Shown here: piece after piece, positions 34,671 through 44,890 of the stretch
Layout: each line of letters opens with the position of its first letter
Position numbering within the stretch: the first letter of the stretch is position 1
Assembly (NCBI RefSeq): GCF_000759025.1
Contig: NZ_JPOS01000018.1
Location: 1-64,000 of the forward strand
Direction of reading: 5' to 3'
Length of the DNA: 64,000 bases
Origin: Phaeodactylibacter xiamenensis
GTDB taxonomy: Bacteria; Bacteroidota; Bacteroidia; Chitinophagales; Saprospiraceae
Made by a program: the position numbers and the translations under genes
Notes under the pieces: model-generated
Told to the model about the DNA's origin: nothing
The model's input: the letters and a program-made list of their open reading frames with translations, nothing else
The model's database searches: none

Positions 34671-37040
34671 TTAACTCTGCATGTGCCGCCATACGCGCTC
34701 GGGCGTCAGTGGCATCTCCAGGTCTTTCTTGATACCGAACGGCCGGAGAGCATCCATCACAGCGTTGACCACAGCCGGCGTGGACCCGATACAGCCCGCC
34801 TCCCCGGCGCCTTTCACACCCAGTGGATTGTGTGGGCAGGGCGTCACCGTGCGGTCGATCTCAAAACTTGGCAGATCGTCCGCCCGTGGCATAGTGTAAT
34901 CCATATAGGAGCCATTGATGAGCTGTCCGTCTTCATCATACATTGCGCCTTCGAAGAGGGCCTGTCCAATACCCTGCGCCAGCCCGCCGTGTATTTGCCC
35001 ATCCACGATCATAGGATTGATGACGTTGCCTACATCATCCACTGCAATGAAGCGCTTGAGTTTCGTATGGCCGGTATCCTTGTCGACCTCTACAATCGCT
35101 ACGTGGGCACCGTAAGGGTAGGTAAAGTTGGCCGGATCGTAGAAGCTGGAGAAGTCCATGCCCGGTTCTACTCCTTCCGGATAGTCGTGAGGCACGTAAG
35201 CGGTCAGGGCTACATCCCCAAAGGCAATACTCTTGTCAGTACCCTTTACCGTCCATTTGCCTTCTGCAAATTCCAGGTCTTCCTCGGAAGCCTCCAGTTT
35301 GTGGGCGGCTATCTTGGCTCCTTTCTCGATGATCTTATCCAGGCTCTTCACGATAGCACTGCCTCCAACTGCCAAGCTACGCGACCCGTAAGTGCCCATA
35401 CCGAAGGCTACCGAATCGGAATCGCCATGTATAATTTCCACGTCATCCAGCGGAATGCCCAGGCGGTCAGCCACCACTTGTGCGAAGGTCGTTTCGTGCC
35501 CCTGCCCGTGGGAATGAGCTCCGGTAAACACGCTGACTTTACCGGTTGGCTGCACGCGTACCTGACCGACTTCGTACAGGCCGGCCCGGGCGCCGAGGGC
35601 ACCCACTACTGCCGATGGCGCAATACCGCAGGCTTCAATATAGGTGGAAAACCCGATGCCCAGCAGCTTGCCTTCCTTGCGGGCTTCCGCCTGCTCCTTG
35701 CGGAATTTTTCGTAACCGACCATCTCCAGGGCACGCTTAAGCACCGCATGGTAATTACCGCTATCGTATTGCAGGGCGACCTGTGTCTGATAGCCCGGCT
35801 GTTCTACCCCATCAAAGGGAGGGATAAAGTTCTTCAGGCGGAGTTCGGCAGGGTCCATATCCATCTCCAGAGCAGCCGTATCCATCAGGCGCTCCAATAG
35901 GTAGGTCGCTTCCGGCCGGCCGGCGCCCCGGTAGGCGTCTACCATTACAGTATTGGTAAAGACACCGGTTACGTCCACATTGATTTTGGGAGTGACATAC
36001 AGCCCCTGCAAGAGGGTGCCGTGCAGCCAGGTAGGCACACAAGGTGCAAACGTAGACAGGTAGGCGCCCAGATTAGCGTGGGTTTTGACCCGCAACGCCA
36101 ACACATTACCCTCTTTATCGAAGCCCATTTCGGCTTTGGAAATATGGTCACGCCCGTGCGCATCCGTCATAAACGCTTCGCTGCGGTCGGAAGTCCACTT
36201 TACCGGGCGCTTCAGACGCTCGGAACACCAGATCATCAATGCCTCCTCGGCGTAGTGAAAGATTTTGCTGCCAAAGCCGCCACCTACATCCGGCGCCACC
36301 ACGCGGACACGGTGCTCGGGGATGCCCAGCACGAAAGCACAAAGCAGCAGCCGGGTCAGGTGTGGGTTTTGTGAGGTGGTATACAGGGTATACTTTCCGG
36401 TCGCTTCTTCGTACTGCCCGATAGCAGCCCGCGTTTCCATCGCATTCGGGACCACCCGCTGATTGGTGAACTCTAGGGTGGTGATATGATGCGCCTGCTT
36501 CATTGCCTTATCGACCTCTTCCTTAGGGTTGCCCAGTTCCCAGTCGAAGCACTTGTTGTTGGGCGCTTCGTCGTGTACGAGAGGGGCGCCGTCCTCAGTA
36601 GCCTTTTTGGCACTGGCTACAGCGGGAAGCTCTTCCCAGTCGATATCGATTTCGTCAGCAGCATCCCGGGCTTCTTCTCTGCTTTCTGCGATCACCACAG
36701 CCACGCCGTCGCCCATATACCGGGCCTTGTCGGCAACCAGTAGGGGGTGGGGCGGCTCCTTCATGGTATCGCCATTTTTGAAATTGACCTGCCAGCCGGT
36801 TGGGATGCCATTGATGCCGGACTCGGCAATATCTTTTCCGGTATAAATTTTGACAACACCGTCCATCTTTTCAGCACGGCTCGTGTCTATATTATTAATT
36901 TTGGCGTGTGCGTAGGGGCTGCGTACAATATAAGCGTACAGCATGCCCGGCAGCACAATATCATCGGTGTAGCGGCCTTTGCCTGTGAGGAAACGCTTAT
37001 CCTCTACGCGCTTGACGGCCTTGCCTATATAATTGGTCAT
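34671..37040 (-). CDS. coxL: Molybdopterin-binding large subunit, form II CoxL-like
   Basis: The 789-residue catalytic subunit of a xanthine oxidase-family molybdenum hydroxylase. The active-site loop reads AYRGAGR (369-375), which marks form II; the AYxCSFR loop of true aerobic CO dehydrogenase is absent. Other family motifs are GGGFGSK (253-259), the Gln-rich [15 protein letters not shown], and GVKGAGEAG with the catalytic Glu747. Its start overlaps the coxS stop by 4 bp (ATGA). The substrate is unknown: a purine, aldehyde or N-heterocycle would fit the family better than CO. Confidence 0.93.
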   Translation of the reverse strand: MTNYIGKAVKRVEDKRFLTGKGRYTDDIVLPGMLYAYIVRSPYAHAKINNIDTSRAEKMDGVVKIYTGKDIAESGINGIPTGWQVNFKNGDTMKEPPHPLLVADKARYMGDGVAVVIAESREEARDAADEIDIDWEELPAVASAKKATEDGAPLVHDEAPNNKCFDWELGNPKEEVDKAMKQAHHITTLEFTNQRVVPNAMETRAAIGQYEEATGKYTLYTTSQNPHLTRLLLCAFVLGIPEHRVRVVAPDVGGGFGSKIFHYAEEALMIWCSERLKRPVKWTSDRSEAFMTDAHGRDHISKAEMGFDKEGNVLALRVKTHANLGAYLSTFAPCVPTWLHGTLLQGLYVTPKINVDVTGVFTNTVMVDAYRGAGRPEATYLLERLMDTAALEMDMDPAELRLKNFIPPFDGVEQPGYQTQVALQYDSGNYHAVLKRALEMVGYEKFRKEQAEARKEGKLLGIGFSTYIEACGIAPSAVVGALGARAGLYEVGQVRVQPTGKVSVFTGAHSHGQGHETTFAQVVADRLGIPLDDVEIIHGDSDSVAFGMGTYGSRSLAVGGSAIVKSLDKIIEKGAKIAAHKLEASEEDLEFAEGKWTVKGTDKSIAFGDVALTAYVPHDYPEGVEPGMDFSSFYDPANFTYPYGAHVAIVEVDKDTGHTKLKRFIAVDDVGNVINPMIVDGQIHGGLAQGIGQALFEGAMYDEDGQLINGSYMDYTMPRADDLPSFEIDRTVTPCPHNPLGVKGAGEAGCIGSTPAVVNAVMDALRPFGIKKDLEMPLTPERVWRHMQS

Positions 37041-37528
37041 GATGCGACAGCTTTTTTCGGTTCGTTAATTTTTTTGGCAGCATATTGAATGGAGCGTACG
37101 ATATTGTGATAGCCAGTGCAGCGGCAGAAGTTGCCCTCCAGCCCTTCGCGGATTTCCTGCTCGGAAGGATTAGGGTTGCGGTCCAGTAAAGCGACAGCAG
37201 CCATGATCATGCCCGGCGTGCAGAAGCCACACTGCAAGCCATGTTCTTCACGGAAGCCTTCCTGAAGCGGGTGCATTTCGCCATTTTGCGAAAGCCCTTC
37301 GATGGTCGTCACTTCTGAGCCATCCGCCTGAACGGCAAGCATGGTGCAGGATTTGACAGCATTGCCATCAACGAGGATCGTACAGGCACCACAATTGCTG
37401 GTATCGCAGCCCACGTGGGTACCGGTCAACTGCAGGTTGTCGCGGAGGAAGTGCACCAAAAGAGTACGTGCTTCTACTTCCTTCGTAACAGACTGCCCAT
37501 TGACGGTCATGGTGATTTTAGTTGGCAT
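37037..37528 (-). CDS. coxS: 2Fe-2S subunit of molybdenum hydroxylase (CoxS type)
   Basis: The small electron-transfer subunit with two 2Fe-2S clusters. The plant-type ferredoxin cluster uses Cys41, 46, 49 and 61 ([11 protein letters not shown]); the second uses Cys100, 103, 135 and 137 ([18 protein letters not shown]). I chose the ATG at 37528 ([12 protein letters not shown]), giving 163 residues; a start eight codons upstream is possible. The stop overlaps the start of coxL by 4 bp, so the subunits are translationally coupled. Confidence 0.95.
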   Translation of the reverse strand: MPTKITMTVNGQSVTKEVEARTLLVHFLRDNLQLTGTHVGCDTSNCGACTILVDGNAVKSCTMLAVQADGSEVTTIEGLSQNGEMHPLQEGFREEHGLQCGFCTPGMIMAAVALLDRNPNPSEQEIREGLEGNFCRCTGYHNIVRSIQYAAKKINEPKKAVAS

Positions 37529-37589
37529 AGGGTATTCTGAGTTTTTGATCAATTGGAAATATATCCGGTGGTTCAGAGCTTGTGTGCCA

Positions 37590-38048
37590 TCAGGCAGGCT
37601 GATGGGCCAGGTTTTCCAGCTCTTCCTCCAGTGCTTTAAAAAACTGTTTGCTCAAGGTATTGGCTACGCCGGAGAGGACGCGCTGCCCGGTGCGGGCGAG
37701 CAGACCGGACAGACGGGCCTTGCCATCAAAAGAAAGCCGGGTCGTTTCCGAACTGGTCTCTTCCAAGTCGATTTTCACATCTGCGGCGACGTTACCGATT
37801 TTGCTGTTTTGCTGAATCTTGAGGACAAAGCTTTCCGGCTCGTGCTTTTCGGCTACTTCCAGGTTACCTGAAAAGGAACCGCTAACAGGGCCCATTTTGA
37901 CGTTGGCGATCGCCTTATAAGTATCCTGCCCGGTTGCTTCGAGCTCAGAAACGCCCGGCGTGATCCGCGCAAGCGTGTCCGCGTCCATCAGCATTTTGAA
38001 AATTTGGTGCGCAGGCGCATTGAATTGGTGTGATCCTTTAAGATGCAT
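37590..38048 (-). CDS. coxG: CoxG-like SRPBCC protein
   Basis: A 152-residue SRPBCC-fold protein of the carbon monoxide dehydrogenase subunit G family. [20 protein letters not shown] and the later [15 protein letters not shown]...[14 protein letters not shown] fit. CoxG proteins help recruit or anchor the hydroxylase at the membrane in known systems. It is the first gene of the minus-strand locus; 61 bp separate it from coxS. Confidence 0.88.
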   Translation of the reverse strand: MHLKGSHQFNAPAHQIFKMLMDADTLARITPGVSELEATGQDTYKAIANVKMGPVSGSFSGNLEVAEKHEPESFVLKIQQNSKIGNVAADVKIDLEETSSETTRLSFDGKARLSGLLARTGQRVLSGVANTLSKQFFKALEEELENLAHQPA

Positions 38049-38241
38049 GGGTGTGTTTGTCGTTTATCGGTTCATCCTTTTACAAGGACTCTAAAGTTAT
38101 AAATTTAAGTACTATTTTAGCAAATAACTAAGAATAAAAATTTGTTTTTTGCACACCTCTTAAAATTTACAAAAGAAAAACCTAAGTACAATGCTTATTT
38201 GTTAGCATTTATGAACCTTAAAACTGTGCCGCATTTCCGCT
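38049..38241. promoter_or_regulatory. Divergent promoter region coxG/xdhC-like
   Basis: About 190 bases, strikingly AT-rich compared with the genes around it. It must hold the promoters of both divergent units. I cannot define a convincing -33/-7 pair or operator. Confidence 0.45.
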
Positions 38242-39351
38242 ATGAAAGAAATCAAGTCGATTATCAAAACCTATGACGAACTGGACCGCAACCAAAAGCT
38301 GGCCCTCGCTACGGTCGTACGTGTGGAGGGGTCTTCCTACCGCCGTGCCGGTGCCCGAATGCTGGTCATGGAAGATGGCAACTGGATTGGAGGCATCAGC
38401 GGAGGCTGCCTGGAGGGGGACGCTTTGCGCAAAGCTCAACTGGCGATGTTTCAGGATAAACCCTCTCTGGTCACCTACGATACCACCGATGATGACGCGC
38501 AGTCGATTGGGGTGGGGCTGGGCTGCAATGGGATCATTGATGTACTCATTGCCCCGCTCAAAGACGAGCCGGATAACGCACTGGAGGTGCTGCGGCGGTG
38601 CACAGACAAGCGGCAGCCTAACATTCTAATCACGATATCGCATAACGAGGATGGACCGGAGGCTTTGTACCCGGGCCGTATGTTCCGGTACGAAAGTACT
38701 GAACAACTAAAAGCGGTTTTGCCGGAAGGCGCTCCGGTAGAGGCCTTGCAGGAAGATGTGGAAACCGCCCTGGACCGGCAAAAGTCTGTCACCGGGCATT
38801 ATGAGTTGGAGAATGGTGGCTCCGTCAGCGCATTCATTGAATTCCTGACGCCTACGATCCGCCTGCTACTCTTTGGCGGCAATTACGATGTTTTCCCCAT
38901 GGTCCAACTCGCCAAAGACCTGGGCCGCCACGTGACGGTCTATGCCAATCCGCACAAGCTAAGCCGCTCCGTCTTTCAACAGGCCGACGAAGTTAAAGCC
39001 AAGGAGGACCCGGTGGAAGTGGACGAATACACGGCCTGCATCCTCATGGCGCACGATTATAAAACCGACCTGAACAACCTTCGGCGGCTGCTGCAAACGG
39101 AGGTGCCCTACATCGGTATGCTCGGCCCCCGCAAGCGGACCAACAAAATGCTGGATGAACTGGCGGAAGAAGGCATCACGCTTTCCGAACCCGATGAGGA
39201 ACGCCTCCACAGCCCGGTAGGCCTGGACATCGGAGCGCTGTCGCCGGAAGAAATTGCGTTGTCCGTGCTGGCAGAAATCCGGGCGTACTTTAGCAGGCGG
39301 CAGGGGGGCTTCCTGAAGCACCGTTCGGGGACGATACATGAGCGGGGTTAA
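38242..39351 (+). CDS. xdhC: XdhC/CoxI-family molybdenum cofactor maturation protein
   Basis: A 369-residue protein that in known systems binds sulfurated molybdenum cofactor and inserts it into xanthine dehydrogenase-family enzymes. The N-terminal XdhC domain has VEGSSYRRAGARMLV and GGISGGCLEGD. A Rossmann-type C-terminal domain (LLFGGNYDVFPMVQLAKDLG ... YIGMLGPRKRT) follows. It is divergent from the structural genes across about 190 bp, which supports joint control. Members are often called CoxI or CoxF. Confidence 0.9.
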   Translation: MKEIKSIIKTYDELDRNQKLALATVVRVEGSSYRRAGARMLVMEDGNWIGGISGGCLEGDALRKAQLAMFQDKPSLVTYDTTDDDAQSIGVGLGCNGIIDVLIAPLKDEPDNALEVLRRCTDKRQPNILITISHNEDGPEALYPGRMFRYESTEQLKAVLPEGAPVEALQEDVETALDRQKSVTGHYELENGGSVSAFIEFLTPTIRLLLFGGNYDVFPMVQLAKDLGRHVTVYANPHKLSRSVFQQADEVKAKEDPVEVDEYTACILMAHDYKTDLNNLRRLLQTEVPYIGMLGPRKRTNKMLDELAEEGITLSEPDEERLHSPVGLDIGALSPEEIALSVLAEIRAYFSRRQGGFLKHRSGTIHERG

Positions 39352-39465
39352 CACCCTGTTTTAATTGTGCATGGGCTGCTCCACCAAATGCTATGAGGTT
39401 AGAAAAGCAGGTTTCCTTACGCAGGGTAAAGTTCATTTGTAGCATCCTCTTTATATTACCGCTCT

Positions 39466-40419
39466 ATGGATCCCTACTTTCTATCAATCATTCAGCAAAA
39501 GACCGGTGCATCGGCATTAAAGGAGCAGGAAACCCTGCAAGCCTTATGGAGCGGCTATGGTAAAATTCTACGCATTAAATTAGCAGATGCGGCCGTTAAA
39601 AGTGTCGTTGTCAAGCATGTCCAACTCCCGGCGCAGCAAAACCATCCCCGGGGGTGGAATACTGATTTGGGGCACCAACGCAAAGTAAAATCCTATCAGG
39701 TGGAAACCCGGTGGTACGACACCTACAGTGAGCATAGTGCGGCCCGCCTTCCCCACTGCCTCGCCATTGGCAGGCGGGGCGATGAAGTCCTGATGGTGCT
39801 CGAGGATCTGGACGGAGCCGGGTACGCCCTGCGCAAACAAGCGGCCTCCTGGGAGGAAATCAATGCCTGCCTGCAATGGCTGGCTCAATTTCACGCCAGT
39901 TACCTGGGAAAGACACCGGACGGGCTCTGGGAAACCGGCACCTACTGGCATCTGGGTACCCGCCCTCAGGAACTGGAAGCGCTGGACGATCAGGCGCTGA
40001 AGGAAGCGGCTCCCCTCATCGACGAAAAGCTAAATGCCTGCCAATTCAAAACCTTTGTGCATGGGGATGCGAAGCTGGCCAACTTTTGCTTTGCCGGGGA
40101 CGGTAAGGTGTCGGGCGTCGACTTCCAGTATGTGGGTGGTGGCTGTGGGATGAAAGACGTGGCGTATTTTATTGGAAGCTGCCTGGACGAACGTGAATGC
40201 GAGCGCCTGGAAGGGCAAATTCTGGATACGTACTTTGACCATTTGCAAGCCGCACTTGAACAGCCCAATGACGCACTGGAAAAAGAGTGGCGGCCCTTGT
40301 ACCGGGTCGCCTGGGCAGATTTCCACCGTTTTCTGAAAGGGTGGAGCCCTGGCCACTGGAAAATCAACAGCTACAGCGAGCGCGTCACTGCAGCAGTGAT
40401 TAAAAGCCTTACACCATGA
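39466..40419 (+). CDS. Phosphotransferase of the ecdysteroid/choline kinase-like fold
   Basis: A 317-residue protein-kinase-like phosphotransferase. The catalytic HGDAKLANF and the metal-binding [17 protein letters not shown] match CHK/EcK-like (DUF1679-type) kinases better than aminoglycoside kinases. VVVKHVQLP provides the ATP-binding lysine. The substrate is unknown. It overlaps the IMPase-family gene by 4 bp (ATGA), so the two are coupled. The pairing of a kinase and a phosphatase of small phosphorylated compounds suggests one pathway, but this is inference. Confidence 0.8.
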   Translation: MDPYFLSIIQQKTGASALKEQETLQALWSGYGKILRIKLADAAVKSVVVKHVQLPAQQNHPRGWNTDLGHQRKVKSYQVETRWYDTYSEHSAARLPHCLAIGRRGDEVLMVLEDLDGAGYALRKQAASWEEINACLQWLAQFHASYLGKTPDGLWETGTYWHLGTRPQELEALDDQALKEAAPLIDEKLNACQFKTFVHGDAKLANFCFAGDGKVSGVDFQYVGGGCGMKDVAYFIGSCLDERECERLEGQILDTYFDHLQAALEQPNDALEKEWRPLYRVAWADFHRFLKGWSPGHWKINSYSERVTAAVIKSLTP

Positions 40420-41234
40420 ACCTTTCGCAACTTACCCAAGTCGCCACAGAGGCTGCAATCGCTGCCGGTCAGGTCATCCAAAAGGCAATTGGTGAAGAGG
40501 TACCGGTGGAGGAAAAGCAGGGCGGCGAGAGTTATGCCTCTCAGGTAGTCACCGCTGTAGATAAAGCCGCTGAAGCCACTATTCTTTCCTGCCTCCTGCC
40601 TACTTGTGAGGCATTTGGCCTGGCGCTTTTATCAGAAGAGACCGAAGATGATGGGAGCCGGTTTGAAAAAGACTTTTTCTGGTGCGTTGACCCCATGGAC
40701 GGCACGCTGCCTTTTATCCGGAAGCAGCCCGGTTTTTCCGTATCCATTGCCTTGGTTGGCAAAGACGGGACGCCCCATATTGGTGTGGTGGTTGACCCCA
40801 GCACCAATACCCTCTACCACGCCATACGTGGCGAAGGGGCCTGGAAAAACAACACGCCCTGGGCCATCCAAAACACCAACGACCACCTGACCTACGTGAC
40901 CGATCGTCCATTGAAGGATACGCCCCGGGCAGCTGAAATCCAGCAGTTTTTGCAGCAGCAGGTGGAAAAATCCGGGTTAAGCGGTGTGCAGGAAATCTCC
41001 GGTGGAGGTGCGGTGCTGAATGCCATACGCGTGCTTGAAAATGGGCCGGCCTGTATGCTCAAGTTCCCCAAAAAGGAGCAAGGCGGCGGGAGCATCTGGG
41101 ACTTTGCGGCTACGGCCTGTATTTTCCAGGCAATGGGGCGACCTGCTACGAATGTCGATGGAGGGCCGCTGGACCTGAACCGGAGGGACAGCACCTTTAT
41201 GAATCATGAAGGGGTTTTGTATCTTAACACCTGA
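40416..41234 (+). CDS. Inositol monophosphatase-family phosphatase
   Basis: A 272-residue magnesium-dependent phosphatase of the IMPase/FBPase/CysQ superfamily. Metal-binding motifs are LLSEETEDD (Glu), [25 protein letters not shown] (D-P-x-D-G-T) and [16 protein letters not shown] (WD). The family includes 3'(2'),5'-bisphosphate nucleotidase; which substrate applies is unclear. The start overlaps the upstream kinase-like gene by 4 bp. Confidence 0.85.
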   Translation: MNLSQLTQVATEAAIAAGQVIQKAIGEEVPVEEKQGGESYASQVVTAVDKAAEATILSCLLPTCEAFGLALLSEETEDDGSRFEKDFFWCVDPMDGTLPFIRKQPGFSVSIALVGKDGTPHIGVVVDPSTNTLYHAIRGEGAWKNNTPWAIQNTNDHLTYVTDRPLKDTPRAAEIQQFLQQQVEKSGLSGVQEISGGGAVLNAIRVLENGPACMLKFPKKEQGGGSIWDFAATACIFQAMGRPATNVDGGPLDLNRRDSTFMNHEGVLYLNT

Positions 41235-41265
41235 GGTGCAGCAACCTCAAGTTAATACCTCATAA

Positions 41266-42939
41266 ATGAAGCTTTCACAAGCCATACTGGCGATTATCCT
41301 CCTTGCCAATCCGGTAAGCCTGCCCGGCTCATGCGCCGGGGAATATTTCTCCATTACGGAATTGCTTAACCACGACCCCAAAAACCATCATATCTTCACT
41401 TGTGAGGTGCTGGAGACTTACAAAAGAGGGCATAGCTTCGAGAGCGTTGCTGTGGTGAAAAGAAGATTTAGAGGCAGCCCGGCGGATACCATTTTTTTAA
41501 ATACGGGAGGGGGCACCACAGCAGGCGGACAAAAGTTATATCCGGGCGAAGTTTGGCTGGTTTTCAGTACGACAAAGGATAGCTTGCACTATGGGGCAAC
41601 AGTTTGCGATTTTTTGTCGGCACGGATTAAAGCAGGGAACAATCAGGCCTGTTCCCGGTCCCTCAGCCCGTTAGGCAACACTTATCTTGACGTATTGGAG
41701 GCTTACGAATCGGTACGGGAAAATAAATTTTCGGGAAGCAAACACATCACCGGTGATGGCAGGCTTGTTGCCAAAGGGCACTTTTTGGCTGGAGAGCCTC
41801 ATGGCGAATGGGTGCACTACAGCAGGCGTGACTATTTCGAAAAGAAGATCAAGAGAAGTGAAATTGCCTACCGGAAGGGGGCGCTTCATGGCGAATATCG
41901 CATTTATCGTGAAGCGGAAGAAGACAACTTCGTTACCGAGCGCAAAGTATACCACGGTGGCCGGCTTTTGCTAAAAGAAATGCATGAAGTGGAAGGGCAG
42001 GTCAGGTATGCGTACAACAGTGATGAAAGAAGAACAATGGTTGCAGCATTTACAGATTCCCTTGGGCAAAAGCGCAAGCACATTGCACAGGTTGAGCTGT
42101 GGTATGACAGCGAGCCCCCACTTTACCCCATCCGGTTCAGGCACGGGTACTACCTCCTTAAATCAGGCAGGGACTCCAGCAGCTACAGCCCATTGGCAGA
42201 AGGTGCTTATTTTCGTGGCATGAGAGTGGGCAAATGGACGTTTTTTAACAAGGCGGGTGCAATCTTGGAAACCAAAACGTATCCGGATATTCCAGCTGAT
42301 ACTTCTACTCTTCAAATTTTTGATGAGGAAGGGCAGGTCAGGCTAAGCGGCACCTACACAGATGGTAAACGAAAAGGGGTATGGCAGTATTTTTATGATG
42401 GGCAGCTGGAGCATGAAGAAATGTACAGCTCCGATGGAAATTTGCTTTCCAAGACCCGCTTTTACAGAACAGGTGGCTTTGAATACACACCCTATGCCAA
42501 CAACCTGCAGCATGGCTGGAAAACGGTTTTTGCCCAGTCCGGCAACATAAAAAGCATGGAGCATTACAAGCACGGGCGCCTGTCCGGGACCAGCATTTTC
42601 TTCAATACAGATGGCACCCTCAGCAGGGAATTGCGGTATGTCCAGTCAAGAGCCTACACCGTAAGTGACCCAGGTAATAGCACTTATCTCGTTAACGGTT
42701 TTTTGAACGGCCCCTTCGTGCAGCACCACTACAAGACCGGTGAAAAACTAGCGGAAGGAACCTATTGGATGGGCTACCGGACTGGCATTTGGACGGAGTA
42801 CGAAACAAACGGCAGGTACAGGAAATTGTACTATCCCACCGGACAGCAAGCGCTAATGAACCGGTGTGGGCATGCCATGCCGGAATTGACGGAGCAGTAT
42901 GACAAAGATGGGGATTTGCTAAATTCATGGACATTTTGA
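41266..42939 (+). CDS. Secreted MORN/YwqK-type repeat protein
   Basis: A 557-residue exported protein with a signal peptide (MKLSQAILAIILLAN). After a globular N-terminal part (about 25-150) it has many short repeats of the MORN/YwqK kind: GHFLAGEPHGEWVHYS, GALHGEYRIYRE, GAYFRGMRVGKWTFFN, GTYTDGKRKGVWQYFYDG, GTYWMGYRTGIWTEYE. Such repeats form beta-rich solenoids. No enzyme motif is visible and no T9SS tail, so it is probably periplasmic or surface-bound. Function unknown. Confidence 0.8.
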   Translation: MKLSQAILAIILLANPVSLPGSCAGEYFSITELLNHDPKNHHIFTCEVLETYKRGHSFESVAVVKRRFRGSPADTIFLNTGGGTTAGGQKLYPGEVWLVFSTTKDSLHYGATVCDFLSARIKAGNNQACSRSLSPLGNTYLDVLEAYESVRENKFSGSKHITGDGRLVAKGHFLAGEPHGEWVHYSRRDYFEKKIKRSEIAYRKGALHGEYRIYREAEEDNFVTERKVYHGGRLLLKEMHEVEGQVRYAYNSDERRTMVAAFTDSLGQKRKHIAQVELWYDSEPPLYPIRFRHGYYLLKSGRDSSSYSPLAEGAYFRGMRVGKWTFFNKAGAILETKTYPDIPADTSTLQIFDEEGQVRLSGTYTDGKRKGVWQYFYDGQLEHEEMYSSDGNLLSKTRFYRTGGFEYTPYANNLQHGWKTVFAQSGNIKSMEHYKHGRLSGTSIFFNTDGTLSRELRYVQSRAYTVSDPGNSTYLVNGFLNGPFVQHHYKTGEKLAEGTYWMGYRTGIWTEYETNGRYRKLYYPTGQQALMNRCGHAMPELTEQYDKDGDLLNSWTF

Positions 42940-43041
42940 GCAACCTGGCATCGTAGGCTGCATTGGTTAGCCTTGCTAAGATAAAGATTTTGAACACATT
43001 GCTCCGCGCAAAGCTCATCTATATTATATTTCACCCAAATC

Positions 43042-43263
43042 TCATGCAGCAATTAAATCGGTAGGGGTTATATTAAGCTCTTGGAGCTTGTCTTTCAGTT
43101 CCCCTAAAAATTGTGCTCTCCGGTACTTGTACTGAATTAGCATCAAATCTTCCTGATCTTCTTTTTCTTCATGCAAGGAGATGATCTCGTCAACCGACTT
43201 AATTTGCTCTAATAAATCGGATACTCTCGCTATTCTTTCGTCTTTGATTTCTACATTTTCCAT
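43042..43263 (-). CDS. Small helical protein paired with the nucleotidyltransferase
   Basis: A 73-residue acidic, coiled-coil-like protein (SDLLEQIKSVDEIISLHEEK and RAQFLGELKDKLQELNITPT). No family is recognised. It starts 5 bp after the nucleotidyltransferase stop, so the two are almost certainly one mRNA. The arrangement resembles two-gene toxin-antitoxin or regulatory pairs; this is a hypothesis only. Confidence 0.6.
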   Translation of the reverse strand: MENVEIKDERIARVSDLLEQIKSVDEIISLHEEKEDQEDLMLIQYKYRRAQFLGELKDKLQELNITPTDLIAA

Positions 43264-43268
43264 CTACT

Positions 43269-43766
43269 CTAATCGTTTTCTCTGAATTCAAGTTCAACAT
43301 ACCCTTTTGGATACCTCTTCCCACTTTTGTCTTTTCGGCTCTTCGTAAACCAGTCGTTCCAATACAGGATATCAGATTTTGTATAGATGCTCAATTTATG
43401 ATCTTCCGGGTAGACAATCAACAGGAATGCATCTAATCCGTACTTTTTCAGGGCATCATTCCTGATAAATTCTCTTCGGATAAGATCCTCTTTTTCTTCG
43501 ACCACTGAAAAATTCACCAGGTTGACGAAGTCTATATCATTCGGGTTCTTCTTGTTTGTGACAAAACTCCCGTTGATCCATTGGGTAAAGTTGCCGGTTA
43601 CTTTATTTCTAAAATTCTCTGTGTAGCCTAAATATCTATCGAACAAATCGTGTCTAGTCGAGTCTTCGTCAAATGAATCTATGAAGGCAGATTTAAAATG
43701 CTGGACAGCTAACTTTATCCTCTTATAAGGTCTCAAATTGCCTCGAATATCGAAACTTGGTTCCAT
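43269..43766 (-). CDS. Minimal nucleotidyltransferase-fold protein (DUF6932-like)
   Basis: A 165-residue protein with a nucleotidyltransferase signature, WINGSFVTNKKNPNDIDFV: Gly66-Ser67 followed by Asp77-x-Asp79, the pattern of polymerase-beta-type NTases. The rest, including AFLLIVYPEDHKLSIYTKSDILYW and the final KGYVELEF, recalls small stand-alone members such as DUF6932. ATG at 43766 is preferred; one codon upstream is GTG. The gene pair is clearly AT-richer than its neighbours and lies in an accessory stretch, suggesting transfer. Target and activity are unknown. Confidence 0.7.
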   Translation of the reverse strand: MEPSFDIRGNLRPYKRIKLAVQHFKSAFIDSFDEDSTRHDLFDRYLGYTENFRNKVTGNFTQWINGSFVTNKKNPNDIDFVNLVNFSVVEEKEDLIRREFIRNDALKKYGLDAFLLIVYPEDHKLSIYTKSDILYWNDWFTKSRKDKSGKRYPKGYVELEFREND

Positions 43767-43940
43767 CACTTCATTTTATTCGAAGGTTAAACTTAGCAAT
43801 TGTTCGCAAATAGTTGCTTGATTTTCATTTTTTTTTGGACTACACTTCTTGCGCAGAACTGGTAAGCAACTACAACAAATAGCAAATTTTGCTACATTCA
43901 CAGCTTTTAATCGGCTGTATTTGCCCCTGCCGCACCTTTT

Positions 43941-44672
43941 TTGGTAAAAACTAAACTTTTGAACGCTGTATCCACATTTGAAAAACACTTTCTCAGTGCC
44001 AGGCAGAACCGGTGGTACTGGCTCTTTTCCATCTTTTGCAGGGTGGTACTGGCCTTTGCTTTCTTTGCTGCCGGAATGGTCAAAATCGTAGGGGAGCGCT
44101 TCGCCAGCGGGCTATCCGAACTCCACCCCATGGGCGCTTACCTGGAAGCCCTGCACCATACCGGATACTACTATACTTTTATTGGGATTGCGCAGGTAGC
44201 AGCGGCTATGCTGTTGCTCATCCCGAGGACAGCAGCGTTGGGCGCACTCCTGTACTTCCCCATCATCGTGAATATATGGCTGCTTTCCTATGCCGTTCGT
44301 TTTGAAGGTTCTTATGTGACCTCCCCCCTGATGGTCCTCGCCAATTTGTACCTCCTCGTTTGGAATTATGACCGGTTGAGGTACCTCTTGCCGCTGAAGG
44401 AATTTTCAGAAATGGGGATTCTTCAAAAGCCGGCGAAGTATAATACGAAGTTCCCGCTCTTGTTTTTCGCGTTCGTATTTTTCACCGTAGTGGCCGCCGT
44501 TGCCTTTGCGGAATTTGGCCATGAAGTCATGCCAAGAAACTCCCTAAAAGATTGCAAAACACAGTTTGCCGATACCGGGCAGGAAGCGATTGGGTTTAGG
44601 TTTTGCGAATGTATTCATGTGGAGGGGCAGTCCTTAGACGATTGCCTGGAGGAATTTGAACGTTCGAAGTAA
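43941..44672 (+). CDS. DoxX/MauE-like membrane protein
   Basis: A 243-residue membrane protein with four main hydrophobic segments in the first 150 residues and one near 170-190. VVLAFAFFAAGMVKIVG and the helix pattern fit DoxX-like proteins. A C-terminal tail holds four cysteines (one in KDCKTQF, two in FCECIHV, one in DDCLEEF), which could bind metal or form disulfides. The start is uncertain: no ATG is available at the N-terminus, and the TTG at 43941 or 43959 must be used. A -7-like TGTATTTG lies just upstream (43916-43923). Function unknown. Confidence 0.7.
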   Translation: MVKTKLLNAVSTFEKHFLSARQNRWYWLFSIFCRVVLAFAFFAAGMVKIVGERFASGLSELHPMGAYLEALHHTGYYYTFIGIAQVAAAMLLLIPRTAALGALLYFPIIVNIWLLSYAVRFEGSYVTSPLMVLANLYLLVWNYDRLRYLLPLKEFSEMGILQKPAKYNTKFPLLFFAFVFFTVVAAVAFAEFGHEVMPRNSLKDCKTQFADTGQEAIGFRFCECIHVEGQSLDDCLEEFERSK

Positions 44673-44890
44673 ACGTTGGCTTACCAGGAATTATCCTTTG
44701 TTTTCGCCAATGGAACGATACCGCATTAGCAACGGACTAAGACTTTAAATCGGTAAACGGAATAGCATCTCCATACTACAGCAAAGCTACGCTTTAAAAC
44801 AAGTGCGAACCAGGTTTCCCGGCCGGTGTTAATTATCCAATCAGCAATGCTTGCGGATTGAAATATTACTTACCTGAAAATCTGAACACT

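Noticed and set aside
32679-38048. A true aerobic CO dehydrogenase
   Set aside because: The large subunit has AYRGAGR (form II), not the AYxCSFR loop that binds the Mo-Cu site.
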